In this document: one piece after another, positions 22,065-30,355 of the stretch
How the letters are laid out: the number at the start of each line of letters is the position of its first letter
Position numbering within the stretch: the first letter of the stretch is position 1
Assembly: GCA_038525525.1 (NCBI GenBank)
Contig: JBCBHO010000004.1
Span: 1 to 64,000, forward strand
Direction: 5' to 3'
DNA length: 64,000 nucleotides
Source: Shimia_B sp038525525
GTDB taxonomy: Bacteria; Pseudomonadota; Alphaproteobacteria; Rhodobacterales; Rhodobacteraceae
Program-made: the position numbers and the translations under genes
The notes under the pieces: model-generated
Seen by the model: only the letters and a program-made list of their open reading frames with translations
Told to the model about the DNA's origin: nothing
Databases searched by the model: none

Positions 22065-22117
22065 GGAGTTTCCTTTCGGATGCGCTTTTGTTGCTCCATA
22101 GTCTGAAGGTATGCATT

Positions 22118-22125
22118 TGTATACA
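22118..22125. promoter_or_regulatory. Palindrome TGTATACA upstream of icd
   Basis: TGTATACA is a perfect 8-base palindrome within the AT-rich stretch ATGCATTTGTATACATCG, 54-61 bases before the icd start. GTATAC cores are common in GntR-family operators, so a GntR-type regulator is possible. No regulator gene is adjacent. Confidence 0.35.
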
Positions 22126-22262
22126 TCGAATGCTTTCAGAATTGTCGCAGGTGCGATTGTGCGAGCGATGTGCGCGCGCCTTCAGCCCGCTTTACCCTCC
22201 GAAAAGGGCCGGCTCAGCGCATGCTGCGAGTGTAGATCCGGCGCCGCAGCGTGTGCCTGGGG

Positions 22263-22490
22263 TCAGCCGCCGCTCGACCGGTGAGCCGCGACAGCAGCTT
22301 CGAGCGCCGCGCGGGCCTTTTTCTCGGCGATGCGGATGCGGCACTCGGTCAGGAAGGCTTCCTCGAGCGTCTGGGAGGCCGCTGCGAGCACGTTGCCGAT
22401 CTCCACGAAAAGCCGGTCATTGCCGAGCTCATCCTGCGCGGCGAGCACGTCATCGGCGAGCTTGGTGGCGAGGGTCTCTACGGAATTCAT
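22263..22490 (-). CDS. Small hypothetical protein, helical
   Basis: The 75-residue protein begins MNSVETLATKLADDVLAAQDELGND and is acidic at first and basic and Ala-rich later, with ECRIRIAEKKARAALEAAVAAH at the end. It is predicted to be largely helical, possibly coiled coil. No domain was recognised. It follows the hydrolase gene by 33 bases on the same strand and is probably co-transcribed with it. Supported by codon use and start context only. Confidence 0.65.
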   Translation of the reverse strand: MNSVETLATKLADDVLAAQDELGNDRLFVEIGNVLAAASQTLEEAFLTECRIRIAEKKARAALEAAVAAHRSSGG

Positions 22491-22523
22491 GGACGTCTGT
22501 CTCCTGCGCGGCGCGCCCTGCGC

Positions 22524-23177
22524 TTAGCGTGTCGTCTCGGTCAGGCGGCGCTGCACGTATTCGGTGACGTTGCCGATCATGGTGTCCATGTGCGGCTCGT
22601 CGAAGAAATGCCCGGCGCCCTCGATCTCCTGATGGGTGATCGTGATGCCCTTCTGCTCGTGAAGCTTGCCCACCAGCGTCTGGGTGTCCGCCGGCGGGGC
22701 CACGCGATCGCCGGTGCCATTGATGATGAGGCCCGAGGACGGGCAGGGCGCGAGGAACGAGAAGTCATACATGTTGGCGGGCGGGGAGACCGAGATGAAG
22801 CCCGTGATCTCGGGGCGGCGCATGAGGAGCTGCATCCCGATCCAGGCACCGAAGGAAAAGCCGGCCACCCAGCAATGCTTGGAATTGTTGTTCATCGATT
22901 GAAGGTAATCGAGGGCGGAGGCGGCGTCGGAGAGCTCGCCCACGCCCTGGTCGTATTCGCCTTGGCTGCGGCCCACGCCCCGGAAGTTGAAGCGGAGCAC
23001 GGTGAAACCCATGTTATAAAAGGCGTAGTGGAGGTTGTAGACCACCTTGTTATTCATCGTGCCACCGAATTGCGGATGCGGGTGCAGCACGATCGCGATC
23101 GGGGCGTCTTTTTGTTTTTGCGGGTGATAGCGGCCTTCGAGCCGTCCTTCGGGACCGGCAAAGATTACCTCGGGCAT
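22524..23177 (-). CDS. Alpha/beta hydrolase (dienelactone hydrolase-like)
   Basis: The 217-residue protein starts MPEVIFAGPEGRLEGRYHPQ. Features of the fold are LHPHPQFGGTMNNKVV (oxyanion region), FRGVGRSQGEYDQG, the nucleophile elbow AGFSFGAWIG, NGTGDRVAPP (acid) and EGAGHFFDEPHMD (catalytic His). The substrate is unknown. The start was placed at the second Met of a close pair before the conserved strand; an 18-codon extension has no support. It diverges from iscR, and the ICE-type palindrome at 23232-23248 lies 55 bases upstream, so it may share iron control. Confidence 0.82.
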   Translation of the reverse strand: MPEVIFAGPEGRLEGRYHPQKQKDAPIAIVLHPHPQFGGTMNNKVVYNLHYAFYNMGFTVLRFNFRGVGRSQGEYDQGVGELSDAASALDYLQSMNNNSKHCWVAGFSFGAWIGMQLLMRRPEITGFISVSPPANMYDFSFLAPCPSSGLIINGTGDRVAPPADTQTLVGKLHEQKGITITHQEIEGAGHFFDEPHMDTMIGNVTEYVQRRLTETTR

Positions 23178-23231
23178 GGGCATCCAGTCTGACAGGGGCC
23201 ATGGGGGCGCTTGACGTGCCCCCGACGGCAT

Positions 23232-23248
23232 TTTAGAACAATTCTAAA
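23232..23248. promoter_or_regulatory. ICE/Irr-type palindrome upstream of iscR
   Basis: TTTAGAACAATTCTAAA is a perfect 7-3-7 inverted repeat and matches the iron control element TTTAGAANNNTTCTAAA bound by Irr in alphaproteobacteria. It sits 151-167 bases before iscR and 55-71 bases before the divergent hydrolase gene. It stands out as AT-rich in GC-rich surroundings. Confidence 0.8.
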
Positions 23249-23316
23249 CCGCGGTCCGCCGCGGTGGCCATGACGTAAACATGCCGACGATGAGGGTCAA
23301 TCACTCCCGATGACCC

Positions 23317-23332
23317 CCACTCCTAGGTGTGG
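23317..23332. promoter_or_regulatory. Near-perfect palindrome between the ICE box and iscR
   Basis: CCACTCCTAGGTGTGG is self-complementary except at one symmetrical pair. It lies 67-82 bases before the iscR start and could be an autoregulatory operator, for example for IscR. The consensus of the local IscR site is not known to me, so this is a guess from position. Confidence 0.35.
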
Positions 23333-23398
23333 CTCTGGGGTGAGGCTGCGGGCCGCGATGCCCATGGATGCGGGCCATGATGCCCATGGAGACGTGTG

Positions 23399-23857
23399 AT
23401 GAAGCTTTCGACCAAGGGACGTTACGCGATGGTGGCGCTGGCCGATATCGCGCTGCAGGGCGAGGACGTGCTGGTCTCGCTCGGCGAGATCTCCAAGCGG
23501 CAGGCCATCTCGCTGCCCTATCTCGAGCAGCTCTTCGTGAAGCTGCGCCGGGCCGGGCTCGTCTCGTCGGTGCGCGGGCCGGGCGGGGGCTACAAGCTCG
23601 CGCGGGCGGCCACCGAGATCCGCGTGGCCGAGATCCTCGGCGCGGTGGATGAGACGGTGAGCGCGATGCATACCGGGGCAGGGGCCTCGGGCGCGGTGTC
23701 GGGGTCGCGGGCGCAGAGCATGACGAACCGGCTCTGGGAAGGGCTGTCGGCCCATGTCTACGTCTTTCTCCACCAGACCCGGCTGAGCGATGTCGTGCGC
23801 AATGACCTGACGCCGTGCCCGGCCGTGCCTTCGCTCTTCGAGGTGGTCGACGAATGA
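23399..23857 (+). CDS. iscR: Rrf2-family regulator IscR with a single cysteine
   Basis: The 152-residue protein has the Rrf2 winged helix: MKLSTKGRYAMVALADIALQ, ISKRQAISLPYLEQLFVKLRRAGLVSSVRGPGGGYKLAR. The region that holds three cluster-binding cysteines in the E. coli protein reads HTGAGASGAVSGSRAQSM here. The only Cys is at position 140 (LTPCPAV). An IscR with one Cys is known from Rhodobacter sphaeroides, where it still represses the isc-suf operon in response to iron. Start: ATG preceded by GGAGACGTGTG; the GTG just before is a less likely start. Confidence 0.92.
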   Translation: MKLSTKGRYAMVALADIALQGEDVLVSLGEISKRQAISLPYLEQLFVKLRRAGLVSSVRGPGGGYKLARAATEIRVAEILGAVDETVSAMHTGAGASGAVSGSRAQSMTNRLWEGLSAHVYVFLHQTRLSDVVRNDLTPCPAVPSLFEVVDE

Positions 23858-23876
23858 GCATGACGGCGCAAGCGGA

Positions 23877-23904
23877 CTGGGGCTCTGCCCCAGACCCCGA
23901 GGTA
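23877..23904. repeat. Intergenic hairpin repeat, copy 2
   Basis: CTGGGGC (23877-23883) and GCCCCAG (23887-23893) form a perfect 7-bp stem with a TCT loop, followed by ACCCCGAGGTA. It lies in the 79-base gap between iscR and the iscS-like gene, where it could attenuate transcription or stabilise the iscR message. It is related to the copies at 17675 and 40086. Confidence 0.55.
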
Positions 23905-23936
23905 CGACGCACAAAGAAACCGGGGGCCGAGCTCTG

Positions 23937-24980
23937 ATGCAGCGAGTGTATCTCGACTATAATGCCACGTCGCCGCTGCGGGCGGAGGCGCGCGCGGCGA
24001 TGATCGCGGCCATGGATGCGCTGGGGAACCCGTCTTCCGTCCATGCAGAAGGGCGCGCGGCCAAGGCCATCATCGAGAAGGCGCGGGCGCAGATCGCGGA
24101 AGCGATCGGGGCATCGGGCGCCGATATCGTCTTCACGTCCTCGGCCACCGAGGCGGCGGCGCTGGCCCTGTCGGGACGCGGCCTCGCGGGCGCGGCGGTG
24201 GAGCATGACGCGGTGCGCGCCTACGCGGACGCTTCGCTCCCGGTGTCGCGCGACGGCGCGGTGACGGTGCGCGATCCTGCGGCAACGACCTTGCAGCTCG
24301 CCAATTCCGAGACCGGGGTCATGCAGACGCTGCCCGGCGGGATCGCGGTGAGCGATTTCACGCAAGCCTTCGGCAAGGTGCCGGTCTCCTTCGCCTGGTC
24401 GGGAGCCGAGATGGCGCTCGTCTCCGCCCACAAGCTCGGCGGGCCCAAGGGCGTGGGCGCGCTCATCGTGCGGCAGGGCGTGGATGTCCCCGCGCAGATC
24501 CGCGGTGGCGGGCAGGAGATGGGGCGGCGCTCGGGCACGGAGAACGTGATCGGTATCGCGGGCTTCGGCGCAGCCGCGGAGGCCGCGAGCCGGGATCTCG
24601 AAACCGGGGTCTGGAGCCGCGTGGAGGAATTTAGAAATATTCTAGAAACAACTCTGGAAGCCGTGGCGAACAATATTATTTTTGTCGGGAAAGGCGCCGC
24701 ACGCTTGCCCAACACCTCCTGCTTCATCGCACCCGGCTGGAAGGGCGAGACGCAGGTGATGCAGATGGACCTCGCGGGCTTCGCCGTCTCGGCGGGCTCG
24801 GCCTGCTCGAGCGGGAAGGTCCGGGCCTCGGGCGTGCTGACGGCGATGGGCTATGACGCGACCGAGGCCAGCCAGGCCCTCCGCGTCTCCATCGGGCCCG
24901 CCACGACGGAGGAAGACGTGCGCAGGTTCGCAAACACCTGGGCCACGAAATACGAAAAGATTTGCGCCAGAGCAGCGTGA
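23937..24980 (+). CDS. Cysteine desulfurase, IscS/NifS class (short form)
   Basis: The 347-residue protein starts MQRVYLDYNATSPLRAEARAAM. Catalytic features are conserved: VEHDAVRAY (His), ANSETGVMQ, SDFTQAFGKVPV (Asp/Gln), VSAHKLGGPKGVGAL (PLP Lys), GGGQEMGRRSGTENV and SAGSACSSGKVRASGVL (persulfide Cys). It is about 50 residues shorter than E. coli IscS, mostly in the middle. It supplies sulfur for the Suf scaffold and is the first of two desulfurases in the operon. Codons around 24622-24690 (EFRNILET...NNIIF) are strikingly AT-rich and contain an ICE-like palindrome. Confidence 0.92.
   Translation: MQRVYLDYNATSPLRAEARAAMIAAMDALGNPSSVHAEGRAAKAIIEKARAQIAEAIGASGADIVFTSSATEAAALALSGRGLAGAAVEHDAVRAYADASLPVSRDGAVTVRDPAATTLQLANSETGVMQTLPGGIAVSDFTQAFGKVPVSFAWSGAEMALVSAHKLGGPKGVGALIVRQGVDVPAQIRGGGQEMGRRSGTENVIGIAGFGAAAEAASRDLETGVWSRVEEFRNILETTLEAVANNIIFVGKGAARLPNTSCFIAPGWKGETQVMQMDLAGFAVSAGSACSSGKVRASGVLTAMGYDATEASQALRVSIGPATTEEDVRRFANTWATKYEKICARAA
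24630..24646. promoter_or_regulatory. Intragenic ICE-like palindrome
   Basis: TTTAGAAATATTCTAGA matches the ICE pattern TTTAGAANNNTTCTAAA at 13 of 14 defined bases. It lies inside the iscS-like coding sequence, about 1.4 kb from the perfect copy upstream of iscR. The surrounding 60 bases are roughly one-third GC by hand count, against a GC-rich background. Confidence 0.5.
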
Positions 24981-24991
24981 GAGGAAGATCC

Positions 24992-26521
24992 ATGGCAGCA
25001 CTTGACACGATGAAGGTCAAAGAAGGCGTCGAGGAAGACACCGTCGCCAAGGTCGCGGCGCTGGCCGGCAAATACAAGCACGGCTGGGAAACCGAGATCG
25101 AGATGGACTACGCGCCGAAGGGCCTCTCCGAGGACATCGTGCGCCTGATCTCCGCCAAGAACGACGAGCCCGAATGGATGCTCGACTGGCGCCTCAACGC
25201 CTATCGCCGCTGGCTCGACATGAAGGAGCCCGACTGGGCCATGGTCGATTTCCCGAAGATCGACCTTCAGGACCAGTACTACTATGCCCGTCCGAAGAGC
25301 ATGGAGGAGAAGCCCAAATCGCTCGACGAGGTCGATCCCAAGCTGCTCGAGACCTACAAGAAGCTCGGTATTCCGCTGAAGGAGCAGAAGATCCTCGCCG
25401 GTGTCGAGGAGGTGGACGCGACGCCGGAGGACAACTCCGAACGCCGCGTGGCCGTGGATGCCGTCTTCGACAGCGTCTCCGTGGGTACGACCTTCAAAAA
25501 GGAGCTCGCCGAAAAGGGCGTGATCTTCTGCTCGATCTCGGAGGCGATCAAGGACCATCCCGAGCTCGTGAAGAAGTATATCGGCTCCGTTATCCCGCCC
25601 TCGGACAACTACTATGCCGGGCTCAATTCCGCCGTCTTCTCCGACGGCTCGTTCGTCTACGTCCCGCCGGGCGTGCGCTGCCCCATGGAGCTTTCCACCT
25701 ATTTCCGCATCAACGCGGAAAACACCGGCCAGTTCGAGCGCACGCTCATCATCTGCGATCGCGAGGCCTATGTGAGCTATCTCGAAGGTTGCACGGCGCC
25801 CCAACGTGACACCGCGCAGCTCCACGCCGCGGTCGTGGAGATCGTCGTCATGGACGACGCGGAGGTGAAGTATTCCACGGTACAGAACTGGTTCCCGGGC
25901 GATGAAGAGGGCAAGGGCGGCATCTACAACTTCGTCACCAAGCGCGCCGATTGCCGGGGCGACCGGGCGAAGGTCATGTGGACGCAGGTGGAGACCGGCT
26001 CGGCCGTCACGTGGAAGTATCCGTCCTGCATCCTCCGGGGAGAGGAGAGCCAGGGCGAGTTTTACTCCATCGCCATCGCCAACAACCTCCAGCAGGCCGA
26101 TACCGGCACGAAGATGATCCACCTGGGCAAGAACACCAAGTCGCGCATCGTCTCCAAGGGGATCAGCGCGGGTAAGGCACAGAATACCTATCGCGGCCTC
26201 GTGACGATGCACAATCGCGCCAAGAACAGCCGCAACTACACGCAGTGCGACAGCCTCCTGATCGGCGACACCTGTGGGGCGCATACCGTCCCCTATATCG
26301 AGGTGAAGAACAACTCGAGCCGGGTGGAGCACGAAGCGACGACCTCGAAGGTCGATGACGACCAGCTCTTCTACTGCCGCCAGCGCGGCATGGACGAGGA
26401 AGAGGCCGTGGCGCTCGTCGTCAACGGGTTCTGCAAGGAAGTACTGCAGGCGCTGCCCATGGAGTTCGCGATGGAGGCCCAGCAGCTCGTGGCGATCTCG
26501 CTCGAAGGGTCGGTGGGCTAG
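24992..26521 (+). CDS. sufB: Fe-S cluster assembly scaffold SufB
   Basis: The 509-residue protein contains SufB hallmarks: LSEDIVRLISAKNDEPEWMLDWRL, YYYARPKSMEEKPKSLDEVDP, KYIGSVIPPSDNYYAGLNSAVFSDGSFVYVPPGVRCPMELSTYFRIN, FERTLIICDREAYVSYLEGC, RNYTQCDSLLIGD (conserved Cys) and CGAHTVPYIEVKN (conserved Glu). It forms the SufBC2D scaffold with SufC and SufD. The start is the ATG after GAGAGGAAG; eleven extra codons upstream would overlap the desulfurase. It follows the desulfurase by 11 bases. Confidence 0.97.
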   Translation: MAALDTMKVKEGVEEDTVAKVAALAGKYKHGWETEIEMDYAPKGLSEDIVRLISAKNDEPEWMLDWRLNAYRRWLDMKEPDWAMVDFPKIDLQDQYYYARPKSMEEKPKSLDEVDPKLLETYKKLGIPLKEQKILAGVEEVDATPEDNSERRVAVDAVFDSVSVGTTFKKELAEKGVIFCSISEAIKDHPELVKKYIGSVIPPSDNYYAGLNSAVFSDGSFVYVPPGVRCPMELSTYFRINAENTGQFERTLIICDREAYVSYLEGCTAPQRDTAQLHAAVVEIVVMDDAEVKYSTVQNWFPGDEEGKGGIYNFVTKRADCRGDRAKVMWTQVETGSAVTWKYPSCILRGEESQGEFYSIAIANNLQQADTGTKMIHLGKNTKSRIVSKGISAGKAQNTYRGLVTMHNRAKNSRNYTQCDSLLIGDTCGAHTVPYIEVKNNSSRVEHEATTSKVDDDQLFYCRQRGMDEEEAVALVVNGFCKEVLQALPMEFAMEAQQLVAISLEGSVG

Positions 26522-26591
26522 GCCGCATCGCGCCCGCATCGTCCACAGAGAGCTGCAAGAGAGACGCACGAAGCAAGGCAGGACACGCGCC

Positions 26592-26903
26592 ATGATCGTT
26601 ACGACCACACCTTCCATTGATGGCAAGAAAATCCGGAGCTACCGGGGCGTGGTCGTGGGCGAGGCGATCCTCGGGGCGAATGTCTTCCGAGACATCTTCG
26701 CGGGGATCACCGATATCATCGGGGGGCGCTCGGGCGCCTACGAGGCCTCGCTTGGCGAGGCGAGGGAGACGGCGCTGCGCGAGCTCGAAGAGCGGGCAGA
26801 GGCCAAGGGGGCCAATGCCGTCGTCGGCGTGGATCTCGACTACGAAGTCATCAACAACATGCTGATGGTGTCGGCATCCGGCACGGCCGTCGTCGTCGAA
26901 TGA
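26592..26903 (+). CDS. YbjQ/UPF0145 family protein
   Basis: The 103-residue protein is of the UPF0145 (YbjQ) family. Signatures are MIVTTTPSIDGKKIRSYRGVVVGEAILGANVFRDIFAGITDIIGGRSGAYE, EARETALRELEERAEAKGANAVVGVDLDYE and NNMLMVSASGTAVVV. Members form pentameric rings and are sometimes called heavy-metal-binding; the function is not established. It lies inside the suf operon, 70 bases after sufB, and overlaps the next small gene by ATGA. Confidence 0.88.
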   Translation: MIVTTTPSIDGKKIRSYRGVVVGEAILGANVFRDIFAGITDIIGGRSGAYEASLGEARETALRELEERAEAKGANAVVGVDLDYEVINNMLMVSASGTAVVVE

Positions 26904-27073
26904 TCCGGCTCTTTGCTGCCACGGCCACCGCGATCTTTTGCGCGGGTTTCGCATTCGTCGTCGACGCGATCACCGATGCGCTCGCGGCCTGGCAGGTCGT
27001 GACATTGGCTGCTGTGTCCGGGTTTCTCGGCTCACTCTTCGGAAACTCACTCCTCGGGATGCGGCGCAAATGA
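26900..27073 (+). CDS. Small membrane protein in the suf operon
   Basis: The 57-residue protein begins MIRLFAATATAIFCAGFAFVV and has two hydrophobic segments (about residues 3-22 and 32-50, VVTLAAVSGFLGSLFGNSLLG), ending MRRK. Its ATG overlaps the TGA of the UPF0145 gene (ATGA), strong evidence that it is translated. No family was recognised. It is easily missed because of its size. Confidence 0.65.
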   Translation: MIRLFAATATAIFCAGFAFVVDAITDALAAWQVVTLAAVSGFLGSLFGNSLLGMRRK

Positions 27074-27157
27074 GGCGCAGGTTTTCCAAAAGGTTGCCGC
27101 AATCCGGCCCCGTTTCGCCCCTAACGTGCAGAGGCGGGGGCAAAAGGGGATTGAGAT

Positions 27158-27688
27158 ATGTCGACCTTGAGCCGAGATCGAAAGCGCGCGTGGGAAGAGC
27201 GGCTGGCCCGCATCGAATCTGGGCGCACCATGACGCAGACAGCGGGCGCCGAGGGCACCGTGCCGATGAAGCTTGCCAAGCGCGGCGGCGGCAAGGTGAA
27301 GGTGGGCATGACGGGATACGTCGCGCTTCTCGCGGGCATGGCGGCGGGTTGGTGCTCGGCGATGCTGGCCTGCGTGGCCGCGCCCTCGGCGGCGCTCCTC
27401 GAGGCCTACGACTTCGGCGAACGGGCGGAGCTCATCGCGCTCTACACCGATCCGCTTGTGGCCTTCCTCTGCTTTGTCGTTCTGTGCGGTATCCTGCGGA
27501 TGCAGAGCTTTTCGGGGAAGTTTTTCGGCCTTGTCATCATGGCCTGGGTCTTCGGGCTACAGATGGATCTCGGCGCGCCCACTGTGGCGGACGTCGTCGA
27601 GTTCGGCAAAGCGATCGTGGCGGGCGAGATCGCCTGGAGCGAGAAGATCGCCGACTTCCAGACCTGGGCCAACGAGTCCCTGGCCTAG
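27158..27688 (+). CDS. Membrane protein of unknown function in the suf operon
   Basis: The 176-residue protein has a charged N-terminus (MSTLSRDRKRAWEERLARIESGR). Two or three transmembrane segments follow: about 50-75, VGMTGYVALLAGMAAGWCSAMLACVAA; about 98-112; and about 120-135, FFGLVIMAWVFGLQM. It ends in a hydrophilic tail. It lies between the small membrane gene and sufC in the suf operon. No domain was recognised. Its place is shared, as far as I recall, with suf operons of related bacteria. Confidence 0.7.
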   Translation: MSTLSRDRKRAWEERLARIESGRTMTQTAGAEGTVPMKLAKRGGGKVKVGMTGYVALLAGMAAGWCSAMLACVAAPSAALLEAYDFGERAELIALYTDPLVAFLCFVVLCGILRMQSFSGKFFGLVIMAWVFGLQMDLGAPTVADVVEFGKAIVAGEIAWSEKIADFQTWANESLA

Positions 27689-27783
27689 CAACACACCTCA
27701 CATCCGAGCGCGTTTTCCCCGGTGCCGACACGTCGGCCCGGGTGTTCATGTTTGCGTCCACGCTTATGTCCCCCAATGAAAGT

Positions 27784-27802
27784 GCCGCGCCCGGTGCGCG
27801 GC
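27784..27802 (+). other. Intercistronic stem-loop before sufC
   Basis: GCCGCGC (27784-27790) and GCGCGGC (27796-27802) form a 7-bp stem with a CCGGT loop. It ends just before the sufC ribosome-binding site AAAGGAG (27805-27811). It could serve as an RNA-processing or stability element; there is no T tract. Confidence 0.45.
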
Positions 27803-27818
27803 CCAAAGGAGCCGTCCG

Positions 27819-28571
<753 letters not shown>

Positions 28572-29876
28572 ATGGCGCTGCCAGAAGCACGACAGGACCT
28601 CACCGAGGCGGTGCTCGCCGCCCATCCGCTGCCGGAGGCAGGCCCGTGGCTCACGCATGCGCGTGAGGCTGCCCGGCTGCGGCTCGCAGCACTTGGGATG
28701 CCCATGGGCCGGGACGAGTACTGGAAATTCACCCGCCCGGACGCGTGGACGGGCGCCAAGGCCCATGATGCCTCCGCCGAGGCGTCGCGCGTCTTCGACG
28801 CCGCCGCGCCGCTGACGCTTGTCTTCGTGGACGGGGTCTTCGATGCGGAGGCCTCCGACGACGCCGCGCTCGAGCACGTGAAGATCGAGCGGCTGGCGGA
28901 TGTGGCCCATACTGACCTGCACTGGGCCAAGGCGCTTTATGGCGCGCTCGAAGCGTCCGCGAACGAGGCGCCGCGCGTCGATGGCGCGCGCCTCTTCAAG
29001 CCGGTGGCGCGCCCCCTGGCGGCGCTCAACACCGCCACCGCGGAAGACGGGCTCCTCATCCACGCCACGGGCGCTGTCGCGCGGCCCATCCGCATCTCCT
29101 ACCGCTCCGGCGGGGGCGAGGCCGTGCTGCATCACCTCGTGAAGGTCGATCCCGGCGCTTCGCTCACGCTTCTCGAAGAAGGGCAGCCCGGCGGGCGCTC
29201 GAACGTGATGCTCGAGGCCGATATCGCCGAGACCGGCACATTCCACCACCTGCGCATCCAGGCCCCTGAGCAGGATCGCGCCACGCTCACCAATCTCTTT
29301 GCCCGCACGGGCGTGGAGAGCACGTTCAAGAGCTTCGGCTTCACCGCCAATGGCGCGGCCACGCGGAACGAGGCCGTCCTCGAGATCCTCGGGGACAATG
29401 CCGTCGCGCATATCGCGGGCGGCTGCCTCGGCGACGGGGCGCGGGGCAAGTTTCACCACGATGACACCGTCTACATCACCCATGACGCGGTGAATTGCGA
29501 AAGTCGCCAGGTCTTCAAGAAGGTGCTGCGCAACGGCGCGGTGGGTGTCTTCCAGGGCAAGATCCTCGTGCAGCCCCACGCGCAGAAGACCGATGGCTAC
29601 CAGATCAGCCAGTCGCTTCTGCTCGATGATGACAGCCAGTTTCTCGCCAAGCCCGAGCTCGAGATCTACGCCGACGACGTGGCCTGCTCACACGGGTCAA
29701 CGTCGGGCGCGATCGACGAGGAGGCGCTCTTTTATCTGCGCTCCCGGGGCGTGCAGCGGAAGACGGCGGAGAACCTGCTGACGCTCTCCTTCCTCGCCGA
29801 GGCACTCGACGAGATCGAGGATGCCGAGCTTGCGGAGATGGTGCTGGGCCAGATCGAAGGGTGGCTCGCGGACTGA
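28572..29876 (+). CDS. sufD: Fe-S cluster assembly protein SufD
   Basis: The 434-residue protein belongs to the SufBD family. The N-terminal part has MPMGRDEYWKFTRPDAW, the beta-helix core includes DDTVYITHDAVNCESRQVFKKVLRNGAVGVFQGKILVQPHAQKTDGYQ, and the conserved His is in DDVACSHGSTSGAIDEEALFYLRSRGV. It pairs with SufB. It directly abuts sufC, and its TGA overlaps the next ATG by one base. Confidence 0.96.
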   Translation: MALPEARQDLTEAVLAAHPLPEAGPWLTHAREAARLRLAALGMPMGRDEYWKFTRPDAWTGAKAHDASAEASRVFDAAAPLTLVFVDGVFDAEASDDAALEHVKIERLADVAHTDLHWAKALYGALEASANEAPRVDGARLFKPVARPLAALNTATAEDGLLIHATGAVARPIRISYRSGGGEAVLHHLVKVDPGASLTLLEEGQPGGRSNVMLEADIAETGTFHHLRIQAPEQDRATLTNLFARTGVESTFKSFGFTANGAATRNEAVLEILGDNAVAHIAGGCLGDGARGKFHHDDTVYITHDAVNCESRQVFKKVLRNGAVGVFQGKILVQPHAQKTDGYQISQSLLLDDDSQFLAKPELEIYADDVACSHGSTSGAIDEEALFYLRSRGVQRKTAENLLTLSFLAEALDEIEDAELAEMVLGQIEGWLAD

Positions 29877-30355
29877 TGCCTGTGACGCGCGACATCGTGC
29901 AGAGTTACCGCCGTCCGCGGACGGTCATGCGCCGGCTTCTCGAGGCCGGGCAGCGGGAGGATCGCGCCATCGCGATCCTGCTCGGTGCTTGCCTGATGCT
30001 CTTCGTGGCCTCCGGGCCGCGGCTCGCACGGCAAGCGGAGCTCACGGGGAGCGACCTCACGCAGGACCTCGTCTACGCCATGTTCTCCTCGCTCTTCATA
30101 ATGCCGCTCCTCCTCTATGGGCTCGCGGCGCTCTCCCATCTCTTCGCCCGCGTGGTGGGCGGGAAGGGCACATGGTACGGAGCGCGGCTCGCGCTCTTCT
30201 GGACACTGCTGGCGACCTCGCCGCTCCTCTTGCTTTGGGGCCTCACGCAGGGCTTCATCGGCGCGGGCACGGAGGCACAGCTCACAGGCGGGCTCTGGTT
30301 TGCGAGCTTCCTCGTGCTGTGGTCCATCAATCTCAGGGAGGCGGAGCAGGGATGA
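29876..30355 (+). CDS. YIP1-like membrane protein (first of two)
   Basis: The 159-residue protein has an N-terminal VQSYRRPRTVMRRLLEAGQRED stretch and four hydrophobic segments, including LYGLAALSHLFARVVGGKGTWYGARLALFWTLLA. This resembles the YIP1 domain proteins found in alphaproteobacterial suf operons. Its ATG overlaps the sufD stop (TGATG). The function is unknown; a link to Fe-S assembly rests on its place in the operon. Confidence 0.7.
   Translation: MPVTRDIVQSYRRPRTVMRRLLEAGQREDRAIAILLGACLMLFVASGPRLARQAELTGSDLTQDLVYAMFSSLFIMPLLLYGLAALSHLFARVVGGKGTWYGARLALFWTLLATSPLLLLWGLTQGFIGAGTEAQLTGGLWFASFLVLWSINLREAEQG

Noticed and set aside
23301..24431. Minus-strand frames across the iscR and iscS-like genes
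   Set aside because: They are antisense to two well-supported genes and have typical shadow composition.
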